64,000 nucleotides of DNA from Aurelia coerulea (Eukaryota > Cnidaria > Scyphozoa > Semaeostomeae > Ulmaridae): contig CM076945.1 of assembly GCA_039566865.1 (NCBI GenBank), positions 3,523,501 to 3,587,500 on the forward strand, written 5' to 3'. The position numbers and the translations under genes were made by a program. The notes beneath the pieces are model-generated. The model saw only the letters and a list, made by a program, of their open reading frames with translations, was not told the DNA's origin and searched no databases. Below are positions 23,501 to 34,804 of this stretch, in pieces. How positions within the stretch are numbered: position 1 is the stretch's first letter; each line of letters begins with the position of its first letter.

Positions 23501-26500
23501 TTATAAGAAACGGTAGGCTCAATTTTTCGAAAGCTAAGAAACAACCCTACCTGAATTGAAAAAAGCTAAGAAACTTCTGCAATTTTCAGTTTTAATTGTC
23601 CTATCACACTCAAAAATATGTTGACATTGTGCAGTTAAAGCAACTGTTCGGACATTATTTTGAGTGCGAATCATGTTATTTACTCGTTTTGAGATTTTAC
23701 TAAGTAATTTGGGAGCCCTTTAGACAAGACAAAATCAACTCTAAACTTCCGGCAATAAAAATATAAGAAACACGTAAGAAACTTGTGGTAGCAAAATGGC
23801 CCAAAAATTTAAGAAACTGCCTACCAGCCCCGGACCTTAGTTTCTTATAAAAAAAATGAGTGTATTCCACTTTTTATTCCAACTTCGCCAAACATTTTTT
23901 ATATTTTGTAGGACTTACTTAGAAGCTGAGCTCATGGGTTCTGGGAAAATAAAGCCTCGAAAAGTAAGTTTTATTAAGCAGTATGATTGTTTGCAAAATT
24001 GTTTTTTTTACAGAAGGAAACAGAGTTACAGGAATACATTTGCCTTGAAAACGCTTTGACTCTGAGATGCACTACTTCGTAAGATTTATCGCTGAAGAGT
24101 TTTGTTATTACAGATTAACCGTAAAAGTTCTTACAATCTGCCGCAGGGGTGGAAAAAATAGCGGACCACAGCACCAATGGTCCCAGAAATGTTTCAAAAA
24201 TGGCAGAAAGAAAAATGAAACGGTGCCATATATTAAGTTGACTGGTTGGAAAGCCTTTGACCTTAACCTCGTCACTTTTATGCAATCAACATTTTTTGAA
24301 AGAATTTGGTATTTTTTCATTTACTGTACACATGGCGATAAAAGTAGTTGTTTCGTCTATACCTAGCAAACAAGGGGAGCTATCAGTGACAAAAAACAAC
24401 GAAGTTCTTGCAAAGAAGACAGTTTGTTGATCTTCACTTGCTCATCTATGGTCCCAGAAAGCAAAAAATTATTTCCAGCCCTGTTCTGCCGGGTGAGAAG
24501 CAAAGGATACAGTGCTGTTAAGAATAGATTTCGCACCGCCGACGCTGCCGACCGTAATCCTTTGCCTTCTTTGTTTGTTTTGATTTGATTGAGTCCACTC
24601 AGAGGTGTGACATCTTTTCTTCTGAAATGCAAATCACTTTGTATTTTCGGAAACCTGAACTTTCGTTTTACAAAATTTTCCCTTGTTCGGGTGAGAACGA
24701 AAGGTTTCAATGTATTACAAATCACTGGATAGAGAAAAGGCAAACATAGATCTATTTCACTTAGATGGGTTGTACCGCTCTAATACAATCGATGTAAATT
24801 GTCATATTTTAAACGGCTTTGTTCTAGCAAGGCTACCAGAGGCAACCGATTCGCCTTTTGCTTTCGCAACTTGTGAACTTCATGGAAGGTGCTACCAGCG
24901 TGTGAAATTCACGCGTTTGCCGCCTGACTACATTTTGATTACAGGCTTCAGTTACCAAGGTCATTTAAAGCAAATCATCGTGTGAAATATTATCTCTCAA
25001 ATCAGGCTAGCTGTTTGATGCAATTCCACGCCGTATTATGATTCCCTTTAAGTGTTAATCCAAATTTTAAAGGCAATCTGTCTCATTCATAATTGGCTGA
25101 AGATTGCATAGGGGGATTAAAGATTTGTATAGCAGGATTAACAGAAAAGAATTGGAAAAGGAAACGTTTCGAATTGAACTGAATTTTTATCATGCGAAAA
25201 ATTCACAGAGTCTGGGCTCTAGCTCTTTTCCTTTGTCTAAGCTTTGTTCTCTAAACCAATCACCTGCGTGACAGAGCTCCTTTAAGGTTGATTGAAGCTA
25301 AACTGATTACAATGAGTCCCGGTTATCGCTCACCAAAACCAAACTTCAGCCGACCAAATTGAAGCGTGGTTTCCAAAGTTTAAACTTTCCCTACGGAAAG
25401 CAGAAATTGATTTTAAGGCTCATTATCAATCTATGAACCATGATTCTTTGTGTGTCGAGTGAGAAGCAAGACAAACAGAACCTAGGTTGTCGAAATTGGC
25501 GCCACAAAGGATCTTGGTTAGCAAAGGCCCCTTAACTCTATTTTCAACAAGAGGAAACTTGCATCTAAATTTGGTGCTGCAACAAACTGAAATAGCTTTT
25601 TTTCTGATAAACTTATCTTCTGTACCATCCTTGCAAAGGTAGTTTAATTAACTCAAAGAGCTGTATTTTTGCTTTTCAATTTCTGATTTCAAATATTTAA
25701 TGCACTGCAATTCTGTGTAAAGACTACCCTGATGTTGAAAAGATCTTGAAAATATCGCCCCATTGGTTGACTTTTCATTGCCCATCAAAGTGGGATACTA
25801 TTTTGTCGTACCAATTGCGTTCTTCATTAGATTTTCCTCTTGGATTTATGTTATTCAGTAAGATACAAATCTCTCTGTTATTTCTTATTTCTGCATTCTA
25901 CTTTCTTCATTCCTTTTTCTAATTTTTCTAGGACTTGTATGACAAAATGATCGCCGTTGACCCAGAAGAACCAACAGAGGAAGAAAAAAGCCAGCAAGCC
26001 ATAACAAAACCACGATATATGCAATGGCGAGAACGACTCAGTTCAACAGCTACACTTGGATTTAGGATCGAGGGGATTAAGGTTGGTTGATTGATTGATT
26101 GCTATCAGAACTTCGATGAATGTTCATTTGATTGATGAGCCGATTAGCAGATTGTCCATAGGTCAGTGGAGCGTTGAGCGTAATTAGAGGGTCCTTATGT
26201 AATGAGGCTAGTCGTTGCAGTCCTCGGGAATCGTTGGGAATGAACGACAACGGCAAAAGAACAGTGGGTCGTTTGGGACGTTGGGATAGAAACTGGCTCT
26301 CGTTGGAATCGTCAGGATCGTCAAGTTACCGTTCACATTCAGTCTTTAGGTTAAGCGACCTCAAAGACTCCAGCGACTTCAACGACCTAATGGGAACCGT
26401 GCTTGAGTATAATTCTTCAGAGAATGACCATTTACCATTTATGCAGTTCTGTAGTGCTTTCCAAACTCCTTCCTTTATACGCAAAATTTTGTGTATTGTA

Positions 26501-29500
26501 GGTATTCGCGAATAGGACACACCGATTTCAATTTGTCCAGAATCTTTTGTCGAATAGCTACAAGGTCTAGAATGAAAAGCAATTGTGTAACTTGTTGAAC
26601 AAGCTATAAAGTCACAGCAAGTGATTTTTTCTCTCGTTTTTTTAAGGCGAAAGCTCAAAGTGATCAATTTTGCCCCCACCCTACCCTAATAAGTATTTGA
26701 ACTTTAGTATTTAGCATTGCATCTACCTTTGAATTTTAGAACAGTGAACAGAAACCATGCAAAGAGTTTAAGAAAACGAAAACGAAGGATGATATTGGAA
26801 AAGTTTTCTCAAAATTTATCAACGACCGAATGGATCTTCAGGTAAATTTTAATCATTTTTGATTCTACTGATTTACAAACAAACTAACATCCAGATATGC
26901 TGTCCGGACTTTGTATGAATCTTGGGGATGGTTGCAGAATGTTATCAAATGCTCGCTTCCTTTTGTAGTATATTGCTTGATTTATACGTTTTTGAATTTC
27001 GTGAATTTCTGGCAGAGTGCAAGATGATCCTTCAAAGCACTCAACATGCACCTTATAATGACATTGGCTGGGTCACGTAACCGTAAATAAACCAGTAAAC
27101 CCTATACTCTGTATTACTTTAGGCGCACATGTCCATTGCTTTCCGTATATAGTTTGGTGGATGGGGGAATCCACACTAAAATCACTTTCAGAAATTACAA
27201 CATATGAATGTTTCGTTTGTTTCGCTGTAGAATGCAAGAATCCATTTTTAAAATCATGCTTTTATTAACGAAATAGTGGAAAAGCTGTGTGATATGGGCT
27301 ACCAGAAAACTGCCGAATTAACTTTTCAGAAGAGGTTTGTTTACGGTTATGTGACTACGCCCATTTAGCGAGAAATCATTATTTGATGAAGATTTGAGCT
27401 TTTCTTGTCAAACAGTATTTGTCAGTTTGACTAGCCCATCATGATGTTTTTACCAGCAGAGTTCTTTCGGATGATTTCAAAGGTTCAAAATTGTATCTTG
27501 GCGTCGCAAAAAAACGTTTTTTGTGAGTCATATTGCGTGGTAATATGGCAACTTGCCATAACAGTGTTTGACCTTTCCTTTCAGAAAGTATTTCCCCGCT
27601 AAGCACAAAGCCAGGATACAGAACTCCCCCCTATGCGCAATATATCATTTATTGTCTTATCTTTGAATTCATTTCGTTTTTAGAAAGGATATCTACAAAG
27701 GCTGAAAGCTATTCGTGCAACGCTCGAAGCATCGCCATTTTTTGCTAGTCATGAGGTATTAGCAATAATCATATCGTTTTTTGAAAGTCAGTAATTCATT
27801 CTTGATGGGCCAGAAAAAAGTTCCCACTTTCGAAAATTCGTAGCACCACAAATTTTTCATGTATTTGAAAGATTCAAGTTCTAGTTGAATGCCAAAAGAT
27901 CAAAGTATTTCTGTGACTTTTCTCGTCTTCTCACGAGCGAATATAGGTAAATTCAACTTTACAAAAATGTCATGTTTTCATAATGACTGAAAAGGGACTA
28001 AAACCCTTGATCAAATTGCTAGGACTCTCCTCGCACAGAACACTACACACGGGCGTTTCACCTCTCAAGAGTAATAAAACATACAGGGTGTCCCAAAAAA
28101 ACATGTGCGCTGTTTGCTTGGCTTCTGCGGAGCAGCCATAAATCCAATTTTTCTGTTTTTAAGATTCTTGACAGAAGAGACTTCAAACTAAAGGTTGACA
28201 CCGAGTTTGAGTAAACCTGATCACTAGTTGCTGATTTATTGAGCAAGAAAGTCAAAATTATTGGCTGCCTCAAAACTAGAGGATTCGTTATTCTCCATTG
28301 CGTCAAAATCAACGAAATTGATTGAAAAAACATACCTAGCCCTGTTTTCTGATGTTCATGAGTGAGACAGATAGTCATACATTGAATTTTGTGACAAACA
28401 AGAATATTGGACATATCTAGGGTCACTAGGAAAGGAAATATGCAACACAAGTGCTTCAGGCCATGCGATGCGTCCATCAGATAGTTTGCTTCCCAAAAGT
28501 GATAAAGTCGTTTTAAACCAACAACATTGCGTTCAGCATGCTGCTTGGTCGATATTCTTAAAGAATGTGGTAATTAATTACTCCCAAATGCGTTTCCTGG
28601 TATAACTGTAAAGTTTAAGTTGATTTAATGTTTAAATTCAAGTTATAAGGTTAAGTACGGAGATAAAATCCTCTGGTTTTGAAGCAACTAGTGATTGTGA
28701 TTTTCTTTCTCAATAAATCAGGAACCACTTGTTAGATTTACAAAAACTCGGTGCCAAACTCTAAGTTGAAATATCTTCTATTCACAAATCTGGAAAACAG
28801 GAAAGTTAGATTTATGGCTCCTCCGCAGTAGCCATTCAAACGGCGCACATGTTTTTTGGGACACCCTGTAGATTCTCAATCAGATACTAAAGATTTTCAA
28901 TCCCATGGCAATAAATTTGCAGACGATATTTCTCACCCATGAGAAATTGCTTTTCTCTGTTGTTCTGAGCAAGGAGTCCTTTATGATTTGATCAAGTATT
29001 TAAGGCCATTTTGAGTCATTTTGCACCCACAAAGTTTTGTAAACTTGAATTTACCAATTTATCCAGTGCTTGTAAGAAGGCGAGAAAAATCACAAAATAC
29101 TTCGATCTTTTGGCTGTCAAGCAAATATTGATTCATTCCAATCTATCATTCATTCATTCATTTTTCATTTTAATTTCTTTAAGCACGGTAACCCCGTCAA
29201 TCGATAGATTGCTTTTCAGGGGGCCGTGCATAAAACGTTACAAATTAAGTTAAAAATAAATACAAAGTAAAACCCTAATTTAATTACAATAATGAACAAA
29301 TGAATAAATAAATAAATAAACTATTTTTTTAAAGCTTCTTTAAATGCTTTCAATGAGGATGCCTGCTTGACTTCACAACCCAAGAGGTTCCAAACTCCAG
29401 CACCGCGATATGAGAAAGCTCGCTGACCATTACTCGTTCTCATTAGTGGGACTTGAAGATCAGTTGCGGTGTTTCTCAAATTTTTCCTACTGCATGTCGA

Positions 29501-30471
29501 ATTTCTAATGAACATTTCTGACAGGTAATCAGGAGCAAGGTCATTTATCGATTTGTAAACCATGCAAGCTGTCTCGGTTTTTATCATATCTGCTACAGTA
29601 GGCCAATTCAAACTTTTAATCAAAGCACTAGCAGAAGAATCATAACTGCTGTTGGTCACAATTCTAGCTGCGCGGTTTTGAAGTTTTTGCAGCACCTGCA
29701 ACCCTGTCCCCCCACATGCCCCCCAGACTGAACAGCAGTAGCGGAGATGCGGTTCAACGATACCACGATACATTTTAGAGAGAGTGTCTTTTGGAAGTAA
29801 CTTCTTGGCATATTTAAGAAATCCAATAGCACGAGAAACCTTAGATCGTACAAAATGGATATGTTCATCCCAAGCTAAATGTTCATCCCAAGGCTATCCA
29901 GTACCCTTGACGCTGTGGATGTTCAATAGTGGGAACTTTTTTCTGGTTCACCCGGTATAATACGGAATAATTAACTATGAATACATATATACAGATTTTA
30001 CCATGTTTTTACGGTATTTCCAGTCTTTCCAGAACCCAACCTGAGCCACGAAAGGTCTACATAGTCAACAGTTGCATTCCTCTCCGTTCCAGGTTTTTAT
30101 TCTCCTTTCAAAGATGGAGAGGGTATCAGACTGTTTCATGTCATTGGGAAGAGTCTGCCATAATCTACACCCAGAAATGATAATCTACACCCCGTATGCA
30201 ACTTTATGTTCAAAGTTAAATCCCACATACCCCCGCTAATTTCTTTGCCGTTTTATTGCAGGTTGTTGGAAGCTCTTTGTTATTCGTACACGATTCGACA
30301 GGAAACACGGGAGTTTGGTTGATCGATTTTGGCAAAACGACAAGTGTTCCTGATGGCCTAAAATTAAATCACCGTGATGAATGGGAGGAAGGTAATAGAG
30401 AAGATGGCTACCTTGTAGGTCTGGATAATATGATTGACATTTGGGAAAGTTTGATCACAGAGTCACCGTAA
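8517..30471 (+). CDS. ITPK: Inositol-trisphosphate 3-kinase, nine coding exons, 471 aa
   Basis: The enzyme phosphorylates Ins(1,4,5)P3 to Ins(1,3,4,5)P4 in the cytosol, ending IP3 calcium signalling. Coding exons: 8517-9032, 13670-13769, 19940-20080, 22357-22429, 23912-23963, 25932-26081, 26740-26841, 27684-27755, 30262-30471. All introns are GT-AG and the phases join to 1416 nt. Residues 1-172 (exon 1) are Ser/Thr-rich and look disordered. Exon 2 gives the calmodulin-binding-type segment [13 protein letters not shown], then [13 protein letters not shown]. Family motifs follow: [12 protein letters not shown], the inositol-kinase signature PSVMDCKMG (267-275), [30 protein letters not shown] and catalytic/metal-binding IDFGKT (423-428), ending [13 protein letters not shown]. 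The start has A at -3. Length is close to ITPKA. Family assignment is firm; calmodulin control is inferred from family knowledge. Confidence 0.95.
11053..11465. repeat. Degenerate CCTTGTA/TACAAGG-rich inverted repeat
   Basis: The left end GTACAGGCCTTGTG and the right end ACTTGGCCTGTAC are inverted. Between them the words GCCTTGTA, CCTTGT and ACAAGGTCATAACAAGGTCAT recur more than a dozen times. It is probably a decayed foldback element. Confidence 0.45.
12128..12501. mobile_element. Poly-G-ended MITE with 8-bp TSD
   Basis: The element begins CCC followed by a run of G and ends with a run of C followed by GGG. GTTTGAAT flanks it exactly on both sides (12120-12127 and 12502-12509). An 8-bp duplication is typical of hAT elements. 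Inside is a 31-bp tandem repeat (12291-12386). Confidence 0.65.
12291..12386. repeat. 31-bp tandem repeat, three copies
   Basis: Units start at 12291, 12322 and 12353 with TTTTACGTTTAGGGGTATGC; the third copy has a few substitutions. Confidence 0.85.
12913..13364. mobile_element. Poly-G-ended MITE, second type
   Basis: The ends are CCGG(G)n-TACTCCCATTATGG and CCAAAATAGGAGTA-(C)n-GGG, inverted relative to each other. Body words such as CAAATGGTAG and GCCATTTGGTAG recur inside. I found no clear target duplication. Confidence 0.55.
13789..15554. mobile_element. PIF/Harbinger-like element with TTA target sites, interrupted
   Basis: The terminal inverted repeat starts GGCCCCGTTTACACGAGATC on the left, with its exact complement on the right (15535-15554). 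TTA on each side fits the 3-bp target duplication of Harbinger elements. GGATCC/GGATCG-rich subrepeats fill the arms. It begins only 19 bp after the 3' end of ITPK exon 2 and is split by the element at 14147-15502. No transposase is present. Confidence 0.65.
14147..15502. mobile_element. Nested element with GGGGTAAAGTGAACTA ends
   Basis: The left end TAAGACGGGGTAAAGTGAAC is matched on the opposite strand at the right end (AAGACGGGGTAATGTGAACT). The word AGTTCACTTTACCCC also recurs internally near 14374-14406 (as a palindrome), 15070 and 15463. It sits inside the Harbinger-like element. Confidence 0.6.
15577..15686. mobile_element. Small MITE, CTGTCTCAAATT ends
   Basis: About 110 bp with inverted ends GTCTGTCTCAAATTA and TATTTGAGACAGAGT. 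A related copy is at about 23101-23215, and a one-sided copy at about 62363-62462. Confidence 0.5.
16158..16295 (+). mobile_element. tRNA-like SINE (copy 2), 5'-truncated
   Basis: It starts inside the B-box (CCAGGGCTCAATCCCAGG) and continues through the same body as 857-1041 (GCCACTTGAGGGTCATAACA ... CTTGGCGCTAAAAGCGCAAC). Confidence 0.65.
17805..18233. mobile_element. TA-flanked MITE, ATAAGAAAC family
   Basis: The left end is TACAGTTAGTGTCCCGCATA and the right end, read on the other strand, is TACAGTAGTATCCCGCATAT. Both continue into TAAGAAAC. Further TAAGAAAC words occur inside at about 17853, 17883 and 18135. Confidence 0.75.
18590..18750 (-). mobile_element. tRNA-like SINE head, second family
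   Basis: On the minus strand the sequence starts GGGATGGCTCAGTGGTAGCA (A-box) and reaches GATGGTTCCAGTCCCCG (B-box). It then runs into a non-tRNA tail (GGAGAGTCGCCAACTCTCTG). The acceptor stem does not close, so it is not a functional tRNA gene. Confidence 0.6.
20137..20415 (+). pseudogene. Non-LTR retrotransposon ORF2 C-terminal tail (RTE-like)
   Basis: The frame reads [16 protein letters not shown], then [15 protein letters not shown] and finally [14 protein letters not shown] before a stop. This is the RWRRLGH...GRPR...RDRERWR tail found at the end of RTE/endonuclease-reverse transcriptase proteins. Everything upstream is missing. A 3' UTR fragment to about 20612 shares ACCCTCGAATTTCGCTCATC with 6684-6735. 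It lies in ITPK intron 3. Confidence 0.7.
20614..20710. repeat. Small foldback with internal tandem duplication
   Basis: GAGGCCCTAGACTTATTACA is followed by a second CCTAGACTTATTACAGTTCG and then by an inverse copy (GACGAATTGTAATCAGTCTA). The whole could form a hairpin. Confidence 0.5.
20990..21353 (-). mobile_element. tRNA-like SINE (copy 3), interrupted by a TTAA MITE
   Basis: Read on the minus strand, 21353 to 21236 is the tRNA-like head (B-box GGGCTCGATCCC) and 21057 to 20990 the body. It matches 857-1041 in order. The body is split by the 170-bp element at 21062-21231. Confidence 0.75.
21062..21231. mobile_element. 170-bp MITE with TTAA TSD
   Basis: The inverted ends are AGTGAATAACCTGAG and CTCAGGTCATTCACT (one mismatch in 15). 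TTAA occurs immediately outside both ends (21058-21061 and 21232-21235), and the host SINE sequence joins up when the element and one TTAA are removed. Confidence 0.85.
21668..21756. mobile_element. 89-bp terminal-inverted-repeat element with 9-bp TSD
   Basis: It starts TAGCCTGCACGCAGACTCGA and ends TCGAGTCTGCGCGCAGGCTA. CGAAGTGAG flanks it on both sides (21659-21667 and 21757-21765), and the uninterrupted SINE at 42165-42424 shows the empty site. Same family as 6991-7044. Confidence 0.85.
21838..22278. mobile_element. Harbinger-like MITE with TTA TSD
   Basis: The inverted ends are GGGACTGTTCATTA and, on the other strand, GAGACCGTTCATTA; both are followed within about 15 bp by AGGGGTTGG. TTA lies directly outside each end. 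Removing the element plus one TTA restores the SINE spacing seen at 42165-42424. Confidence 0.8.
23283..23432. repeat. TCCG/TCCA/CCAC tetranucleotide microsatellite
   Basis: Imperfect tandem tetramers (TCCG, TCCA, TTCA, CCCA, CCAA) run for about 150 bp in ITPK intron 4. Open frames across it are artefacts. Confidence 0.9.
23474..23864. mobile_element. TA-flanked MITE, ATAAGAAAC family, TACACTC ends
   Basis: The left end is TACACTC then T-run and ATAAGAAAC; the right end on the other strand is TACACTCATTTTTTTTATAA. It ends 48 bp before ITPK exon 5, placing transposon sequence in the acceptor region. Confidence 0.75.
23964..25931 (+). other. ITPK intron 5, no identifiable element
   Basis: Frames at 24363-24743 (minus) and 24710-24985 (plus) are open by chance or are decayed repeat; I see no recognisable protein or defined repeat ends. 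Confidence 0.5.
27062..27365. mobile_element. MITE, CACGTAACCGTAAACAAACC family
   Basis: The ends are GGCTGGGTCACGTAACCGTA and, inverted, TTTACGGTTATGTGACTACG. The body shares GAATGTTTCGTTTGTTTC and other words with the better-preserved copy at 53083-53415 in the Dicer gene. It lies in ITPK intron 7. Confidence 0.65.
28082..28870. mobile_element. Foldback MITE with CAGGGTGTCCCA ends and TA sites
   Basis: The left end TACAGGGTGTCCCAAAAAAA and the right end TTTTTTGGGACACCCTGTA are complementary. Further inward both arms match (left 28230-28290 with right 28680-28730, CTAGTTGCT...TTATTGAG). The shared ends link it to 60184-60786. ITPK intron 8. Confidence 0.75.
29150..29880 (-). pseudogene. Non-LTR retrotransposon 3' end (family B), 5'-truncated
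   Basis: Reading on the minus strand from 29880 gives [20 protein letters not shown], then [33 protein letters not shown] and [12 protein letters not shown], ending at a stop near 29321. This is the thumb and C-terminus of a CR1/L2/jockey-type reverse transcriptase. The polymerase core is absent. At the 5' break an 18-bp word (GTTCATCCCAAG...) is duplicated. The 3' UTR carries ATTC repeats. Confidence 0.85.
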
Positions 30472-30511
30472 TAAGTCTGATGGCGCACGGAATGGTATTT
30501 TTTATGTTGTA

Positions 30512-30517
30512 AATAAA
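30512..30517 (+). promoter_or_regulatory. Probable ITPK polyadenylation signal
   Basis: AATAAA lies 41 bp after the ITPK stop codon. Confidence 0.6.
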
Positions 30518-30786
30518 CTGAGCACAGAAGATTGCCATGTTAATATTCTTTTTGTAGTATTCTGCAATTCTCGGCCCAAAGTGAAATATTATTGGCCTAG
30601 AGTTGCTATCAACACAGTTGTCACTATCCTAGGATTAGGATAGGTATCGGATGAATAAAAAGGTAGATGCGTTTGCTGAAGGCTGAAGTATAAGGTCATG
30701 AATTACACACCTATTTCGAGGTCTTTAAAATGAATAGGTTAGCTTGCACTGTATACCCGAGTTAGACTTGCAAGTTAAGCCAGCTT

Positions 30787-31102
30787 AAAGGGGCTCCGTT
30801 GTCAAAATGTACACAAAACGATGATTTTTGCAGTTTTTTGAAAGGTGATATCACACAGGATTTTCGTATTTTTTTCAAAATGAAAGTTGCTGTTTGGGCA
30901 TTAATCCTTGTACTTCACTAAGGAACAAACCAAACATTCATACCTTCTACGATTGCTCGGATATAAGTGGATTTTTAACGGTCACTTGTGGCTTGGGTGA
31001 AGCCACCAAACTACCTGCAGAGAACAATGGATGAACAATGTATAATCCCCGACACGTGCGAGTTTACGGATTTGTTTACTGTTTGACGACGGAGCCCCTT
31101 TA
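30787..31102. mobile_element. MITE with AAAGGGGCTCCGT ends
   Basis: The ends AAAGGGGCTCCGTTGTCAAA and GTTTGACGACGGAGCCCCTT are inverted repeats. A partial second copy starts immediately after (AAAGAGGCTCCGTCTCTAAA, 31102). The closest relative is at 51888-52188 in a Dicer intron. Confidence 0.7.
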
Positions 31103-34100
31103 AAGAGGCTCCGTCTCTAAACTTTGGTCGAAACAGTGATTATACTGTTTTTTTTTATGCGCAATAGCACACATACGTTTTCGAAAATGAAAGCATCATT
31201 TTGAAGATAAATTTTTTTGTACCTTACAGAGGAAAAAACCAAACATTCATATCCTTTACGATTGTTTGGATATAAGTGGATCTTTATAGGAGCATTTTTT
31301 TGTGGCTCACCAAAAAAAACGGAAGAACACAATGGAGAACGATGGACACGTGCGGTGTTATCAGATTTGATACAATTGGTCACTCCACCAAAGCGAATCG
31401 GTTTGAGTGGTCAAAAGTTGGTTTAGATCAATATGTTTTAACTGTCTCAGTGTTGAGGATTTACAGACACAGAGACATGGAAATATCATTTAATTGATGT
31501 TACTTTAGTACGTAGTCATCATGCAGTTTTTGTTGTACATAATGTTCTTCACGTTTCTTAGTTGGGGTTCAGGGTTTCAGTTGTTAGAATTTGTTATGCT
31601 TATTCTTGTTTTAAAGTACGTAGATTTTGTAGCAATATGCAATTAGATTAGCGATTAAGTTATTGCAGTTGTACCATTAAAAGATGTATTCACCTGGAGC
31701 AGTTACTTTAGCTACACCCCCCCCCCCCCCCCCCTGTTATTTTCAATCATTCGGCGAAAGGTCTTTGTAGAAATGTTGAGTGGTACAAGGTGGTGTTATT
31801 GGTTGAACAGCCAAAGAGTCTACATTCGTACATCATTCGAAGAGAATCACTCTGATTTATGAGTTCAACTGCAGTCAATTTCAATGGCAAACAACTTCAA
31901 GTAAAATTTCGCGCGAAAGTCTCAAATTGTTTCCAAATCAGCCTCGATTTATCCGCCTCAATTTGAAGGGGAATATGCGTGCGCATAGAGGGCCGAGAGA
32001 GGGTATTTTTCTTCCATATTTTTCTGGACATGTTCCATGATAAGTTGGTTGGCAGATGTTAATTACCACCATAGTGCTTGTTTAACGCAGGGGATTTACA
32101 GTAAAGCTCTCTCCTTGGGCCTATTTCTACAGGTGATAGTAAACTTTACCCCGAGACTCTATATACACGAGCAGCTTAGCATATATCAACCTCATACGTA
32201 ATATTTGTAAATTCGGTTGTTGTTGCAGCAAGATAGCATTATCTGGGACGTGGTATTATGTGTAGTGCAATCAGTTCCTCGGTAACTTTGAATTTACACT
32301 GCAAGATTTATCAGGGAAAGTTGCAAAATAGACGTGAAAAGAAACAAAATCACATCATCTCTAAAACCCCTGGGTCCTTTCGTCCGTTTTCTATTTAAAT
32401 TTAGGGCCAGCAACCTAACTGTATGAACTTATCCCCCTGTTAATGTCCCCAAAAGAAACATTCCGATTATTCTACAACATTTATCGAGAAGTGAGCAAAA
32501 CATGCTACAATTCGTAAATAGACTGAAGCTATTGTTACACGGTGCAATTTTTCTCTGCAAATTGTCTCGCAATGGCTGTTGAGGAAATTGCATGGAGTAG
32601 GAATTTTTTATCAGGGTGCTACACACGCCAATGATTTCTGCAAATTGCAATGATTAAGGCCGGTCAGCTTTCACAGAGACTGAGGGCAGACTGACTTAAT
32701 TCGCTACGAATGCGTGAAATTCAGGATAGCAAAGGAAGTTGCAGAAATAGCTGTTACATGTTGCAATGACTCTAAAAATTGTTACAATTGTTGCAGAAAG
32801 TAGCTACTTCTGGCAGTTGTTGTGAGAGCAAAAAGCTGCGTTGCAAATTGTAGAGATGACATGCTACACGGGACAATTGGCCAGAAACTTGTTTCGCAAT
32901 GGCATTGCGACGCAAGTTGCAGAAAGATCGTTCTGCGTATCACTAGCTAAACTAAAGCAACTTAAGTAACCCTATCCAAAATCCACCCAACGCCATGATA
33001 GTTGCGTTAAGTAAAAGTTCGTTGTTTTATTTCCACAGCAGTTTCTTAACAGTCACCTTGATGTAGGTTTTAGTCTTGTAAGCAAGTTGCAAGGTAGTCT
33101 GTTTCAATAGCATTATATGTTGTTTTGCTCGAAATTTTCTGTTAGTCGTAATAAGGGTGTGCAACCATGGCGAATAATTTCGGCTTTTTTGAATTGCTGA
33201 GCACCGTTAGGATCGTGCAGAGCAGAGAAATTATGTTTGATTTGACAAAGGAACCGTTTCATACTGCAGCATCCGAAAGAAAGAAAACAATCCTAGAATG
33301 ATCACCTTATTACAAAATTCATTTTGCAAGATGTTTATTGGAAAATTTTTCCGTAATGTCCCCGATCATGTCAGCAATTTGTATGTTATTGATTTTCTAA
33401 TAAAGATTTCACCCAAAGACTTTTCGAAAAGTACAACATTTTGAAGAAAAATTTGAAGAAAGATGAGAAAAATCCCAGATTTCGTCGGACACTGTTAACA
33501 GCAAATCTTCAGATCCGACAGAGCCTAAATTTTTGGTGATACCTAATGTGGAAAAGACCTTACCTGATTAATAGCACAGACTAATGGTGTTGTTTTAGGC
33601 ACTCGCCTTTGTATCTAAAATTCATGTTTTCTTGAATTAAGGGGCTCAGGCATGAAATATGTATATTTTTGCATTTATTTAGTATTTATTCCTTTGTATA
33701 AGCACTTCAGGGTAGTCGCATATTCCAAAGACAAACTCAATATTGATTTCAAGTCTTATTCCTTGCTGTTGTCTCTCGATTCTTCCCGATGGTCCAATTG
33801 CTGTTCCAGTGAATAAGGCCCCCTTTTACAGTTTACTGGTACAAATTTGAATCTGTAACAAAAGTGTATCGGATAAACTTTCCATTTACCCTATTCGGTA
33901 ACACTTTTGTTCCTTTTATATCTGTTCAATAATTCTGTTCTGGAGCAGTGTAAATGCACTTTAATAAATTTTTAACGGATCAAAACTGTACCGGTTCAGT
34001 GTAACGTGGTCTTTGGCTGAATTCACACTTGAAGCATTATTCTTGACGCAGCCGCGTTCTGTTCCTTTTTTTAATGCGACGCATTCAAGAAAACAGCAGA

Positions 34101-34510
34101 ACGCGGCAATGCGACAAAGTTGGATGAATTCAACTTTGCCACATGTGCGCATCGGACAAAACAGATAGCACCAAATGTGAATTATACCAAAGATATTCGA
34201 ATACAAAAGAGACAAGATATTTAGGACGCTGATAAGGCCTTTCTGACTTTTTCTTCTTCCTTGCGCGAAGTAGCTGTTCAGTGACGCTGTCAATGGAGTC
34301 GCTTTTATTCAGAGGATTCTTTCATTCATATCATACTCCAACTTTGTATGTTTGAATTAAATATACATTTTCCTTTGTTATTCTTATTATTGTTTTGTTA
34401 ACGGACCAAGCTCGATAAGCTCTGCTTTTCTTGGGTCGTGTAGAAGACAGCTTTATTATGTTATGCACTGTATTAGGATTCTGTGTTCTACAAAGAAAAT
34501 TGAATTGAAT

Positions 34511-34624
34511 ATTGTGTGGAACAATCTCAAAGATGAAATAAAGGAGCTACCAAGAGTTGCAAGCTTTAAAAGAAAGATGAAAACCTGGACGGGTGAACAG
34601 TGTAAGTGTAAAATTTGTAAGTAG
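34511..34624 (+). pseudogene. Non-LTR retrotransposon C-terminal tail fragment
   Basis: The frame reads WNNLKDEIKELPRVASFKRK, then MKTWTGEQCKCKICK and a stop. This is the WNxL...SFK.. plus CxC..C terminus of jockey/CR1-type ORF2. Only about 36 codons remain. Confidence 0.6.
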
Positions 34625-34804
34625 CTTGTCCATTATGTTATGTAGCTTGCACATATTATTTCTTATATGTCTTTGTAAATTATATTGTAAATAGTTGGTA
34701 TTAATTAGTTTCTTACAACTATGTCACACGAACTTTGTGATTTGATTTGTCATGAAGACACAGGCAGAAAGTCCTCGTGTGCTAAACATCTTGTCTTTTT
34801 CATT

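Noticed and set aside
23279..23559. His/Pro/Ser-rich frames
   Set aside because: They are translations of a tetranucleotide microsatellite.
24363..24985. Frames of 91-126 codons in ITPK intron 5
   Set aside because: No recognisable domain, no splice-consistent neighbours and antisense overlap; treated as chance or decayed repeat.
31710..31735. Poly-C/poly-G runs (also near 37390, 52192, 59320) as functional quadruplex sites
   Set aside because: They are simple homopolymers, often at MITE ends, and prone to sequencing length error; nothing else supports a function.
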